Part shown: one piece after another, positions 55,956 through 64,000 of the stretch
Layout: the number at the start of each line of letters is the position of its first letter
Numbering within the stretch: the first letter of the stretch is position 1
From: an uncultured Chlorobiota bacterium
Lineage (GTDB): Bacteria; Bacteroidota; Ignavibacteria; UBA10030; UBA6906
Direction of reading: 5' to 3'
NCBI GenBank assembly: GCA_900696645.1
Contig: CAADGV010000010.1
Location: 31,015 to 95,014, forward strand
DNA length: 64,000 bases
Notes under the pieces: model-generated
What the model saw: the letters and a program-made list of their open reading frames with translations, nothing else
The model's database searches: none
Told to the model about the DNA's origin: nothing
Position numbers and translations under genes: made by a program

Positions 55956-58900
55956 ATGAAACACCTTGTTGCATACGCGATAACGAGCATCATGTGTTTT
56001 GGTGCTTTGATAGCGTCGACGTTTGCCGGCGAAGGCAATGGTGACGCTTTTCGGCTCGTCTCACGTCTGCCGGATGGCTGGGTAATAGAATACACTCCCG
56101 GTGCGCAGCCATTCACGCATGTCGAGATAAATGGCAAGATGCATCTGCTGTTTGACGGAATGGCACGTCTTGATGCCTCATTCGATCACACGGGGTTGCC
56201 GAAACTTCCTGTCGAGGTAGTGACGCTGGGCATTCCCGCTGATGCGTTCGTGCAAGCGGAGCTTTTGGATCCTGAGTATGAATTGATCGCGAAGCAGCTT
56301 GTAGCGCCGTATCCGACCTATCATTTTTCGGAAGAGACGGAGCCTGTTGCCGAGTATCGGAAGGATGCTTCGGCGTACGGACAAAACAGGTTCTTTCCTT
56401 CGCTGAATCATGTTGCCGATCCTCCGGGACGATTTAGGGATCAGCGCATCGCTTCAATTCGTATCTCGCCGTATCAATACAATCCTGCAACTGAAACGCT
56501 GCGCCGGATTGTTCGGGCAAAACTTCACATCCGCTTGATGCGAAGTGACGGCGGCGGTTCGATGGTTCTTCCTCCGCCATCTGCCGTGCGGCCCGACCCG
56601 CATTTCGAAGAACTATACAGAAGTACTCTGTTCAACTACGATGAAGCAAAAGGTTGGAGGGTAGATGTCGGTGCAGAATCATTTCATCGCATGGTGCCCG
56701 ACCCGACGCGTGATTGGTTTGAAACAGGCAAGAATTACTACAAAATTCCCGTTACCGAAGATGCGTGGTATAAAGTAACGAAGGCGCAACTTGTTGCCGC
56801 CGGAGCAAATCCATCACTAATCGATATTCCAACGCTGAAGATTTTTTATCGCGGTGTTCAAATTCCGGTTGTTGTTCGTCCCGACACGAGTGTCGAATTC
56901 TACGGCAGACGAAACTACGGCGACTCGACGTACACTGATTTCTTTACAGACACCAGTGCCTACTGGCTGACGTGGGGAGGGGTTGCAGGGCTTCGCTTTA
57001 CGCCATCATTTGTGGACTCGACGGGCATAATCACGAATCTCTCGTCATCGCTCACAATGAGACATTTCGAGGAGAACAACGACTACTATCAAGGTACGAC
57101 AACAAACGATATTATCAACATTCACACAATTCCGGGCGAAGGATGGGCGTGGGGCGAGCCGCCAGATTGGTTCTTCCCAACTGCAACCCGTGAGTATGCG
57201 TTTGTTGTAGATGAAGTCGCGGCCGGTCCTGTGTTGCAGGCCGGAATTCGAGTACGGCTTGTCAGCACAACGTTGAACTACACGACACCGAATCATCGTG
57301 CGCGGTTCTGGGTGAACGACTCGCTTGTTGGTGAGGTAACATTTCCGGGCAGGACGAGTGTCGTGTTCAATGCTACCATTCCACAATCCTGGTTGCGCAG
57401 CGGCACGAACCAGTTGAGAATTCAATCCATTCTTACTCTAGCATCACCGAATCAATTCTATCTTGACTGGTTTGAAGTTGATTATGAACGGAGGCTTCGT
57501 GCAGGTGACAACCAGCTTGCTGTTGTAGCAGGACAGGCCAGTCAACTGACTCGGACAACGTTTACCGCATCAGGTTTCACGAATTCTCAGATCGAAGCGT
57601 TTGACCTAAGCACAATGCGCCAAATAACCAGTGCACACATCACACAGGATGAGGATGGCTATAGTATTGCCTTCCGGGATACACTTGCGGTTCCCCGATC
57701 GTATATCGTTGTCGGTGGAGGGGGCGCCCGGCCTGTCTCGTCAGTTACACAGAAAATGTTCACGGATATTCGTGTCAATGCATCAGGCGCCGATTACGTG
57801 GTGATCACCCACAAGAACTTTCTGACAGCGGCACAGCAGCTCGCCGCACATCGTCAGACAGTGAATGGAGTCCGGACGAAAGTCATTCTTGTTGATGACA
57901 TCTACGACGAATTTAACTACGGCATCATGAACGCAACGAAGCTGAAACCATTTGTGAAGTATGCCTTTGATAATTGGCCTCAGCCGAAACCGGCTTATCT
58001 TCTCTTGTTCGGTGATGCGTCGTGGGATTATCACAGGTTTCTTTCCACCTCTATCAATACGAATTTCGTTCCGTCGTATGGCGTTCCTGTAAGCGACAAC
58101 TGGTTTGTTACGTTCAATCCCGATACGGTTTCGCTTCCCTCAATGCTTGTTGGGAGGATTCCGGTTGCGACACCTGCGCAGGCGCAGAGTGTCGTGCAGA
58201 AGATCGTCGGGTATGATTCGTACACACTGGCTGAATGGAACAAGAACTTCCTTTTCATCACCGGAGGCAATAATCTGAGCGAGCAGTCGCAGTTCAACGC
58301 CTACTCGGAAGGAATGATTTCGCTGATCGTTGCGCCTCCCATTGGCGGAACGCCGTTCCGCGTTTACAAAACCACGCTTGGCGTGATCGACGGTGAACAC
58401 AAGGGGCGGCTCAAGCAGCTTGTTCGTGATGGACTCGTGTTCATGAATTTCATCGGCCATTCGGGCGGGAGAATATGGGGTGTCGATATCGGGCCTCCGT
58501 CGGAATTGGAGAATACGAACGGCAAGCTGCCGTTTCTTGCATCGGTAAGCTGCAACGTTGGAGGATTCGCAGACCCGGAAAGCCATGTGCTTGCCGAGGA
58601 TTTCGTTCTTGCCGACAATCGCGGTTCAATCGCGGCGTGGGCATCATCGACGTTAGGATATCCTTCGTACGGCAGGGATTTGGGCAGGGATTTTCTTCAG
58701 GGTGTGCGGGACTCGGGGCGGACATTCGGCCTTCTGACAACGAATGCCAAGATCAAGATGTTGCGAACGTACGGGGCCGATTATATTGCCAATGCAACAG
58801 TACAAACCAACAACTTGTTGGGCGATCCGCTGTCACGTTTTGCGCTGCCGCTGAAGCCCGATCTGGCAATCCGCCAACAGGATATCATCCCGAGTAATCC

Positions 58901-61361
58901 AACGCCGACCGTCAACGACACGCTTGTGATGGTGAAGGTGAAAATGTTCAACTACGGCTTGGTTACTCCGGACAGCGTTGACGTGGCGGTGACTGATACT
59001 TATAACGGCCAGACGACGACTCTCGCAAACAGAAGAGTTGCTCCCATGCGCCAAGTGGACTCAATCAATGTTGAATGGCGCGCAATGCATCAGGTCGGAT
59101 TGCACACACTCACGGCCTCTCTTGATCCGCAGAATCTGATTCCCGAGGTTTCCGAACTGAACAACATCGCTTCTCGCGAGCAGTATGTGTACGCGAATCT
59201 CCTATCCGTTGTCAAGCCAGTCAGGAACATGGTTGTTGGGCCGGGAGTACAGAGACTGGTTGTGACGAGCCCGTTCGGGGTTGATTCGTCTGGATTTGCA
59301 TACGAGTTTCAGCTTGATACAGTCGATACCTTCGATTCTCCGGCGCTCATTGAATCAGGGCAGATCGTTCCCACTGCTGTAACAGGAGAGTGGCTCACTC
59401 CGTCACTTCCTGTCAACCGCGTGTACTTCTGGCGTGCGAGAACGAGCTATGCGAATGCACTTGGGAAATGGGTCGAATCTGCATTTTCGACGGGGGGCGA
59501 TGTACCTGCGTTGCCGCAAGTACGTTGGCGCGAGAATTCCTCAAAGCAGTTCAGGCGTGATATTCTCACGCAAGCCTCGGCAACCGACTCGGGAGTGACA
59601 ATTGCACCAAGTCCCGCTATCAATTTGTTTGTGAGGTCAGTAGGCTACAGGTACAACCAGTTGGCGGAATACTACAGCATCATAAAGATCAATGAACAAA
59701 AAATTACCGGCTATTGGTGGGAGTTGGGAAGCAGCTTCATGGTCATCCGTCTCAATGAATTCACGGGGGCGTTCGATTTTCGGGCGTTCAATCTCGTGAC
59801 GTTTCCCGCCGATTCCGGTTTGCGTGAAGCGCAGCGGATGGCAGATTTCATCAATCAAACTCCGGTCGGAAACTATGTTGCGTGGAGCGTCATCTTCGAC
59901 GGAAGAACGAATGTAACCGAAAGCCTGTATGTCGCGATGGAGAGTTTGGGAAGCACGCTGGCGAGAACTGTCCAGCCGGGGCAATCGTGGGCATTCGTTG
60001 GAAGAAAGGGGAGCGGCGGTCCGGGGATGACGGCGTTGGAAGTTCTCACGAATGATACGGCTGTTGTTTCGCTGCAGATTCCCAACTACTACAGTTACGG
60101 CAACGGCTCGATTGCAACAGAACGGATGTTTGTCTCGGATTCATGGAGTACATTTCAGTGGCAGCAAACCGGCGCACCATCCACCAATACACGGCTTGCG
60201 ATTTTGGGCAATCGCCCGAGCGGGACTGTTGATACACTGGGCATCTTCCCCAAGGATAGCGCAACTATCGACCTTTCATTCATGAACCCGCTGACTTCAG
60301 GGGAACGCTACAATGCCGTGCAAGTTGCCGCGCTGTTCTCCACAACCGACGCACTCGTCACTCCCTCGCTGCACGCATGGCAAATGGATCTCAACGCCCC
60401 TGCCGATCTTGCCATCAGTGCACGGACGCTGAGCAGCTCGGAGCCGACGGCCACGCGCAATGTCGAGGTAACCGTGTACAACATCGGGTATCAAAACAGC
60501 GACAGCTCCACGGTTGTCCTTTCCGTGTACGACCGGCAGAATCGTGCCCGTCAACTTGCGAGCGTGTCTGTTTTGCCGGTTGCTCTGGGAAGTTCGAGAA
60601 CGGTTGTTATTCCTATCTCGACAACAAATCTCCCCCGAAGGGTGATGCTGCAGGCCGTTGTTCATCCCGCAAAGCGGGCAAAAGATCTCGTGTACGAAAA
60701 CAACACGGCGTATCATTCATTCGACCTCGGCCCTTCACTGATGTCTGCAATGCAGGTGTACGCCAACGGCTCGCCCGTGATGGAAGGCGATTATGTGCCC
60801 GCAACACCGGTATTGATGCTTGATCTTCAGAAGCGTGATGAAAACCCCGCTACCCGCATCGAGGCGCAACTGTTCGTGAACAACAGGCTCGAAGGCACAT
60901 GGACCTCCCCGGCAGGAGGCTCGGAGCAACGCCCGACATTCAATCCCCAACTCTCTGACGGATTGCATCGGCTCACGTTCAAGGTGATGAGCGTAAATTC
61001 CTTCGGCGAGATTGATACGACGGAAAATTTGTTGAATGTGCTGGTTTCAAAGGAAAGTCGTATCCTGCATATGTACAACTACCCGAATCCGTTTTCGCGG
61101 GACACTTACTTCACCTTTATGCTTGCCGGCTCGGCTCCTCCGGAGGAGTTGAGAATCCGCATCTTTACCGTTGCCGGGAGGAAGATCAGGGACATCCTCG
61201 TGCCGCCGTCGAGCGTGCAGATCGGCTCCAACCGGATTCATTGGGATGGGAGAGATGAAGATGGCGATGAGATAGCGAACGGATACTACTTCTATCAGGC
61301 ATCACTCAAAGGGGAGGGGAAAGAGCTTTCGGCAGTGCAGAAGTTGGTGAAAGTACGATAA
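55956..61361 (+). CDS. Giant C25 (gingipain/PorU-type) cysteine peptidase with T9SS tail, second of two
   Basis: 1801 residues, a full-length paralog of the preceding gene with the same domain order. The start at 55956 (MKHLVAYAITS, good signal peptide, TGAGGTGG upstream) is preferred over ATG 55938. The catalytic pair is His835 (FIGHSGGRIWG) and Cys866 (SVSCNVGG). It has the same CARDB-like, fibronectin-like and ILEI-like modules and ends with a matching sorting domain (YPNPFSRDTYFTF to KLVKVR). It follows its neighbour by 59 bp, so tandem duplication within the operon is likely. Both catalytic pairs are intact, so neither copy looks like a pseudoenzyme. Confidence 0.9.
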   Translation: MKHLVAYAITSIMCFGALIASTFAGEGNGDAFRLVSRLPDGWVIEYTPGAQPFTHVEINGKMHLLFDGMARLDASFDHTGLPKLPVEVVTLGIPADAFVQAELLDPEYELIAKQLVAPYPTYHFSEETEPVAEYRKDASAYGQNRFFPSLNHVADPPGRFRDQRIASIRISPYQYNPATETLRRIVRAKLHIRLMRSDGGGSMVLPPPSAVRPDPHFEELYRSTLFNYDEAKGWRVDVGAESFHRMVPDPTRDWFETGKNYYKIPVTEDAWYKVTKAQLVAAGANPSLIDIPTLKIFYRGVQIPVVVRPDTSVEFYGRRNYGDSTYTDFFTDTSAYWLTWGGVAGLRFTPSFVDSTGIITNLSSSLTMRHFEENNDYYQGTTTNDIINIHTIPGEGWAWGEPPDWFFPTATREYAFVVDEVAAGPVLQAGIRVRLVSTTLNYTTPNHRARFWVNDSLVGEVTFPGRTSVVFNATIPQSWLRSGTNQLRIQSILTLASPNQFYLDWFEVDYERRLRAGDNQLAVVAGQASQLTRTTFTASGFTNSQIEAFDLSTMRQITSAHITQDEDGYSIAFRDTLAVPRSYIVVGGGGARPVSSVTQKMFTDIRVNASGADYVVITHKNFLTAAQQLAAHRQTVNGVRTKVILVDDIYDEFNYGIMNATKLKPFVKYAFDNWPQPKPAYLLLFGDASWDYHRFLSTSINTNFVPSYGVPVSDNWFVTFNPDTVSLPSMLVGRIPVATPAQAQSVVQKIVGYDSYTLAEWNKNFLFITGGNNLSEQSQFNAYSEGMISLIVAPPIGGTPFRVYKTTLGVIDGEHKGRLKQLVRDGLVFMNFIGHSGGRIWGVDIGPPSELENTNGKLPFLASVSCNVGGFADPESHVLAEDFVLADNRGSIAAWASSTLGYPSYGRDLGRDFLQGVRDSGRTFGLLTTNAKIKMLRTYGADYIANATVQTNNLLGDPLSRFALPLKPDLAIRQQDIIPSNPTPTVNDTLVMVKVKMFNYGLVTPDSVDVAVTDTYNGQTTTLANRRVAPMRQVDSINVEWRAMHQVGLHTLTASLDPQNLIPEVSELNNIASREQYVYANLLSVVKPVRNMVVGPGVQRLVVTSPFGVDSSGFAYEFQLDTVDTFDSPALIESGQIVPTAVTGEWLTPSLPVNRVYFWRARTSYANALGKWVESAFSTGGDVPALPQVRWRENSSKQFRRDILTQASATDSGVTIAPSPAINLFVRSVGYRYNQLAEYYSIIKINEQKITGYWWELGSSFMVIRLNEFTGAFDFRAFNLVTFPADSGLREAQRMADFINQTPVGNYVAWSVIFDGRTNVTESLYVAMESLGSTLARTVQPGQSWAFVGRKGSGGPGMTALEVLTNDTAVVSLQIPNYYSYGNGSIATERMFVSDSWSTFQWQQTGAPSTNTRLAILGNRPSGTVDTLGIFPKDSATIDLSFMNPLTSGERYNAVQVAALFSTTDALVTPSLHAWQMDLNAPADLAISARTLSSSEPTATRNVEVTVYNIGYQNSDSSTVVLSVYDRQNRARQLASVSVLPVALGSSRTVVIPISTTNLPRRVMLQAVVHPAKRAKDLVYENNTAYHSFDLGPSLMSAMQVYANGSPVMEGDYVPATPVLMLDLQKRDENPATRIEAQLFVNNRLEGTWTSPAGGSEQRPTFNPQLSDGLHRLTFKVMSVNSFGEIDTTENLLNVLVSKESRILHMYNYPNPFSRDTYFTFMLAGSAPPEELRIRIFTVAGRKIRDILVPPSSVQIGSNRIHWDGRDEDGDEIANGYYFYQASLKGEGKELSAVQKLVKVR

Positions 61362-61382
61362 GTGCAGGGACATGGATGAAAG

Positions 61383-61637
61383 AAAAACCGCGAAGACGCG
61401 AAGGCCGGCCTGCGGCCGTGCAGGCACGAAGTATTTGAGGATGTGAATGTTGGTCGAGTCTACGACTCGAGCAAAAGTGTAGCGCGAGTCTCCGACTCGC
61501 ACCATTTGGGCGGGACGGAGGCCCGCGCTACAACCACGAGATCCGCGTCGTCGAAATCGCCGGCAGAGTGGGTTGGGAAACTCTCTAATTCTTCTTTGTG
61601 AGTCTTCGAGACCTTTGTGTCTTCGTGTTGAAAAACC
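61383..61637. repeat. Intergenic repeat block bounded by degenerate inverted repeats
   Basis: The left end (GCGAAGACGCGAAGG, within 61383-61404) and the right end (CCTTTGTGTCTTCGTG, 61612-61627) are imperfect inverted copies, 14 of 19 positions in the best alignment. Inside lies one palindromic unit of the type repeated at 63644-63883, plus a half unit. No gene is seen in 61362-61725. It resembles a remnant of a short non-autonomous repeat. Confidence 0.5.
61452..61531. repeat. Palindromic intergenic repeat, one full and one half unit
   Basis: A half unit CGAGTCTACGACTCG (61454-61468) precedes a full unit at 61478-61531. The full unit's ends GTAGCGCG and CGCGCTAC pair, enclosing hairpins CGAGTC-TCC-GACTCG and GCGGGAC-GGA-GGCCCGC. 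It is the same family as the four copies at 63644-63883. Confidence 0.75.
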
Positions 61638-61643
61638 TGCGCA

Positions 61644-61679
61644 ACAAAAACAGCCCCGACAGTTTTCACCATCGGGGCT
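61644..61679 (-). terminator. Rho-independent terminator of the TIGR03790-type gene
   Basis: On the minus strand AGCCCCGA (61679-61672) and TCGGGGCT (61659-61652) form an 8-bp stem, followed by GTTTTTGTT. It lies 47 bp past the stop of the minus-strand gene ending at 61726. Confidence 0.8.
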
Positions 61680-61725
61680 TATCCTTGTGTAGCAACGTTC
61701 AATTGAACGTCTCAATCATCGAACG

Positions 61726-63423
61726 TCACTTCAACAATATCATCTTCCTCAACTCATTCTTCTGCCCGCTTACCAACCGGTAGAAATACGTCCCGCTTGC
61801 GAGGGCCGAAGCATCCAGCCGGACTCTGTGCATCTGGCCTGCCTGCGCCACACCGTCGTACAGTGTTGTAACCTGCTGGCCAATCGAATTGTACACCACC
61901 AGTTGTGCATCGCCTGTTACATCAACCGAAAACGCAATCTCTGTTGAGGGGTTGAACGGATTCGGGTAATTCTGTCCCAACTCGAAACGGGTCGGTGCGC
62001 CGACCCGCTCGCCTGCCGAGGTAACGCCGTTTATCACCACTATCGGTTCGGTGTAGTGGATTGTTCCGTCGAGATCGACCTGACGCAAACGGTAATGGCC
62101 GCTGCCAGCCGGGGCGTTCACGTACGTCCAAGAGTAGTCATGCGGCATGACCGTGGTTCCATGTCCGGGCATGAAACTGTTCGGCAAGTCTGTGTAGCCG
62201 GATGTCGCGGTTTCTGCACGTTGCAGATAGAAGCCGTAGTTGTTCGTTTCAGAGATGGTTCTCCAGTTAAACACAATGGAGTTGTTCTGCGGAACCGCCG
62301 AACCCGTGAAACTCGCAAGCTGCACAGGGACAGGGCCCGTTGTAAATGTAATTGATGTCTTCGGGTCGCCAACCACAACATCCATCCATGACATCATGCC
62401 TGATGCCATGAAAAAACTCTCTGCCAGATTGAAACCTGCGACGTAACGAGGAAGCAGGATATGTGGTAGCGCCATCGCATTCGAATAGGGTTCGTACACA
62501 TACCCTTTCGCTCCGCTGACCCCTTCGTATAACAAGTCAACAATCAATGATTGACCATACACGGGAGGGGTATTGAAAGTTCTTCCGGATGTTGAGACAA
62601 AAGTCTCGGCAATTGCCCCTGGCATGTATGTATTGTAGGGAATGCCGTTCTGTGTATAGAGATGCTGATAATGGTCGTTACTTCCCCAACTAATGTACCC
62701 GAGAAGGTTCTGTTTATTGGTCAGGAACACTGTTGTGGAATCGAAGACGACTTCTTTGTTCGCGGCAATCAGTGCGTTTCTGGCGAGTCCCATATACATA
62801 TTGAGTCCGGATGTCCAAGCGGGGTCCTGATCAAGAAGAAACGGAGCCGAGGAACTGGCGGAAACATTAGGACCGCTTCTGTCTATTAGGTCTAGCACCG
62901 TCTGAACGCTGTAAGCATCCAGCCGGGTGACAAGATAGATCCCATAGGCAGCCCGCGAGAAGCTCCCATTTTGGTAATAATATGGTGAGACGATGCGGCC
63001 GGCACCGCCAATAGAACTGCTGTAAGGCCCCAGAATCAGCATCAATTCGCTCTCAACCGACGAAGATGGTGATGAGGTTGAGAATGTATTGCCCCGGTTC
63101 ACTTTCAGCGGAACCCCTTTGGTTGTGACAAGATAGTTGATCGAATTCTGAATGTTGCGGGATACCAACTGTTGTTCGATCTGTGAGCGCAGGTCGTTGA
63201 ACCTCGTGCTGTCGATCTCTTCGACAGTATCCGCCTGAACGTAGATCATGTTGGCGGCAGGGATGTTGCGCGCTGCCTGAAAGTAGGTGCCGATTGTCTG
63301 CGACGCGGCGCTGTTGGTATTAATAATTACTGCGACGTCGTTGTAGGAAACCTGTCCTGCTGCCGGAAGGGGTAACATCCAGCAGATCAACAAACCCGCA
63401 AGTAGAAGCCTGATATTGGGCAT
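61726..63423 (-). CDS. TIGR03790-type exported protein with T9SS C-terminal domain
   Basis: 565 residues with AGGAGG before ATG 63423. Signal peptide (~1-23), then a ~350-residue domain starting VAVIINTNSAASQTIGTYFQ and including INYLVTTKGVPLKV and SMMSWMD-like GMMSWMDVVVGDPKTS, features I associate with the TIGR03790 family of unknown function. A beta-sandwich linker (~375-465) is followed by a sorting domain (FELGQNYPNPFNPSTEI to MILLK). The IxYLVTTKGVPL segment suggests a caspase/gingipain-like fold is possible, but I see no convincing His-Cys pair. It is a single-gene unit flanked by palindromic repeats. Confidence 0.82.
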   Translation of the reverse strand: MPNIRLLLAGLLICWMLPLPAAGQVSYNDVAVIINTNSAASQTIGTYFQAARNIPAANMIYVQADTVEEIDSTRFNDLRSQIEQQLVSRNIQNSINYLVTTKGVPLKVNRGNTFSTSSPSSSVESELMLILGPYSSSIGGAGRIVSPYYYQNGSFSRAAYGIYLVTRLDAYSVQTVLDLIDRSGPNVSASSSAPFLLDQDPAWTSGLNMYMGLARNALIAANKEVVFDSTTVFLTNKQNLLGYISWGSNDHYQHLYTQNGIPYNTYMPGAIAETFVSTSGRTFNTPPVYGQSLIVDLLYEGVSGAKGYVYEPYSNAMALPHILLPRYVAGFNLAESFFMASGMMSWMDVVVGDPKTSITFTTGPVPVQLASFTGSAVPQNNSIVFNWRTISETNNYGFYLQRAETATSGYTDLPNSFMPGHGTTVMPHDYSWTYVNAPAGSGHYRLRQVDLDGTIHYTEPIVVINGVTSAGERVGAPTRFELGQNYPNPFNPSTEIAFSVDVTGDAQLVVYNSIGQQVTTLYDGVAQAGQMHRVRLDASALASGTYFYRLVSGQKNELRKMILLK

Positions 63424-63643
63424 AACTCCTCCTGATTAAATATCCTGCCTCTATTTGTTCACGGCACGTGCCACCTGAAACCGGATTAGGAACGGACGTC
63501 GGTAACCCGCTAACCGATGAATCTACTATGGGTTACAGAATCGGTATGTTGAATAAAGATGGGAAACACGAAGAGAGAAGGGAAACAGTATGGGGATTAG
63601 CGCTGAAGGTTTGTAGAAAGTACAGGCCGCGGAGGGCGCAAAC

Positions 63644-63883
63644 TGTAGACCGAGTCTCCTGACTCGGCTATTTGCGGGACGGAGTCCCGCGCTACACATC
63701 CAGAGCTGTAGCGCGAGTCCCCCGACTCGGCCATTTGCGGGACGGAGTCCCGCCCTACACATCCAGAGCTGTAGCGCGAGTCTCCGACTCGGCCATTTGC
63801 GGGACGGAGTCCCGCGGCTACACTTCCAGAGCTGTAGAGCGAGTCTCCGACTCGCCAGTCTGCGGGACGGAGTCCGCACTACG
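63644..63883. repeat. Four tandem copies of a 63-bp palindromic repeat
   Basis: Units start at 63644, 63707, 63770 and 63833, an exact 63-bp period; the last is shortened. Each has an outer stem (GTAGCGCG with CGCGCTAC or variants) enclosing CGAGTC-TCC-GACTCG and CGGGAC-GGA-GTCCCG hairpins, then CATCCAGAGC as linker. The hairpin loops TCC and GGA are complementary. No gene is seen in 63424-64000; the rest of this stretch has no recognisable feature except the terminator. Confidence 0.85.
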
Positions 63884-63893
63884 GTTGCATCCC

Positions 63894-63931
63894 AACAAAA
63901 AACAGCCCCGACCGCTTTCGCTGCCGGGGCT
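63894..63931 (-). terminator. Probable terminator of a minus-strand gene beyond the right edge
   Basis: Minus-strand CAGCCCCG and CGGGGCTG form an 8-bp stem followed by TTTTTTGTTG. It mirrors the terminator at 61644-61679 and implies a leftward gene to the right of this window. Confidence 0.7.
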
Positions 63932-64000
63932 GCTGTGCGCTTCTTAGACGTAGCCTGGGGGTTACAGTAAGAAGCAATTTGTGTATGTCAATTTCTTCGC

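Noticed and set aside
63644-63883. CRISPR array
   Set aside because: The repeats are 63 bp and contiguous, with no unique spacers and no cas genes nearby.

Overview
The window looks like a chromosome segment of a free-living bacterium of the FCB group (Bacteroidota/Chlorobiota/Ignavibacteria and relatives), most likely Ignavibacteria-like. This is inferred from composition, near 50% GC by eye, and from several very large secreted proteins with type IX secretion (T9SS) C-terminal domains. Two of these have the 'NPFNP ... MILLK' form common in Ignavibacteria-type genomes. Promoters readable by eye are sigma70-like (TTGACA/TTGAAA, 16-17 bp spacer, TATATT). No phage, transposase or CRISPR array was seen.

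Layout. 1-10.4 kb: a 3192-residue secreted protein built from two Ig-like repeat families (6 + 16 copies), followed by a small exported protein. 10.5-16.3 kb: proS, dnaE, trxA. 16.4-20.2 kb: a DUF2339 membrane protein, a CPBP protease and an RluE-type pseudouridine synthase. 20.25-23 kb: a MarR-controlled stress locus (MarR, nitroreductase, YceI, CatE/MhqO-like dioxygenase) with two inverted copies of a 26-bp operator. 23.1-24.8 kb: aspS. 24.9-29.6 kb: an archaeal-type HMG-CoA synthase / thiolase / DUF35 module joined to two AtuA-like proteins. 29.8-34.0 kb: prfB with its programmed frameshift, then a LolCED-type ABC exporter. 34.0-34.7 kb: a small structured transcript or leader, a DUF3098-like protein, tRNA-Lys and tRNA-Leu. 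34.8-36.3 kb: a small secreted protein, Maf and a B12-binding protein. 36.4-40.8 kb (minus strand): NfeD, slipin and a family B DNA polymerase, in that transcription order. 40.9-41.4 kb: an intact tRNA-Ser, a GIY-YIG nuclease gene and a second tRNA-Ser split in its T-loop by two perfect 15-nt hairpins. 41.4-61.4 kb: one apparent operon of eight glycan-biosynthesis genes running directly into two ~1800-residue gingipain-type (C25) peptidases. 61.4-64 kb: a TIGR03790-type T9SS protein flanked by palindromic intergenic repeats.

How the genes fit together. The 41.4-61.4 kb operon couples surface-glycan synthesis (flippase, four or five glycosyltransferases, methyltransferase, membrane protein) to C25 peptidases with PorU/gingipain architecture; the first peptidase start overlaps the stop of the last glycosyltransferase gene. 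In Porphyromonas, PorU joins T9SS cargo to a lipopolysaccharide, so this operon may make both a dedicated glycan anchor and the enzymes or cargo that use it. The giant Ig-repeat protein and the TIGR03790 protein are plausible further T9SS cargo. The most unusual small structure is the GIY-YIG/tRNA-Ser unit, which looks like a minimal mobile element that splits a tRNA and rebuilds it.
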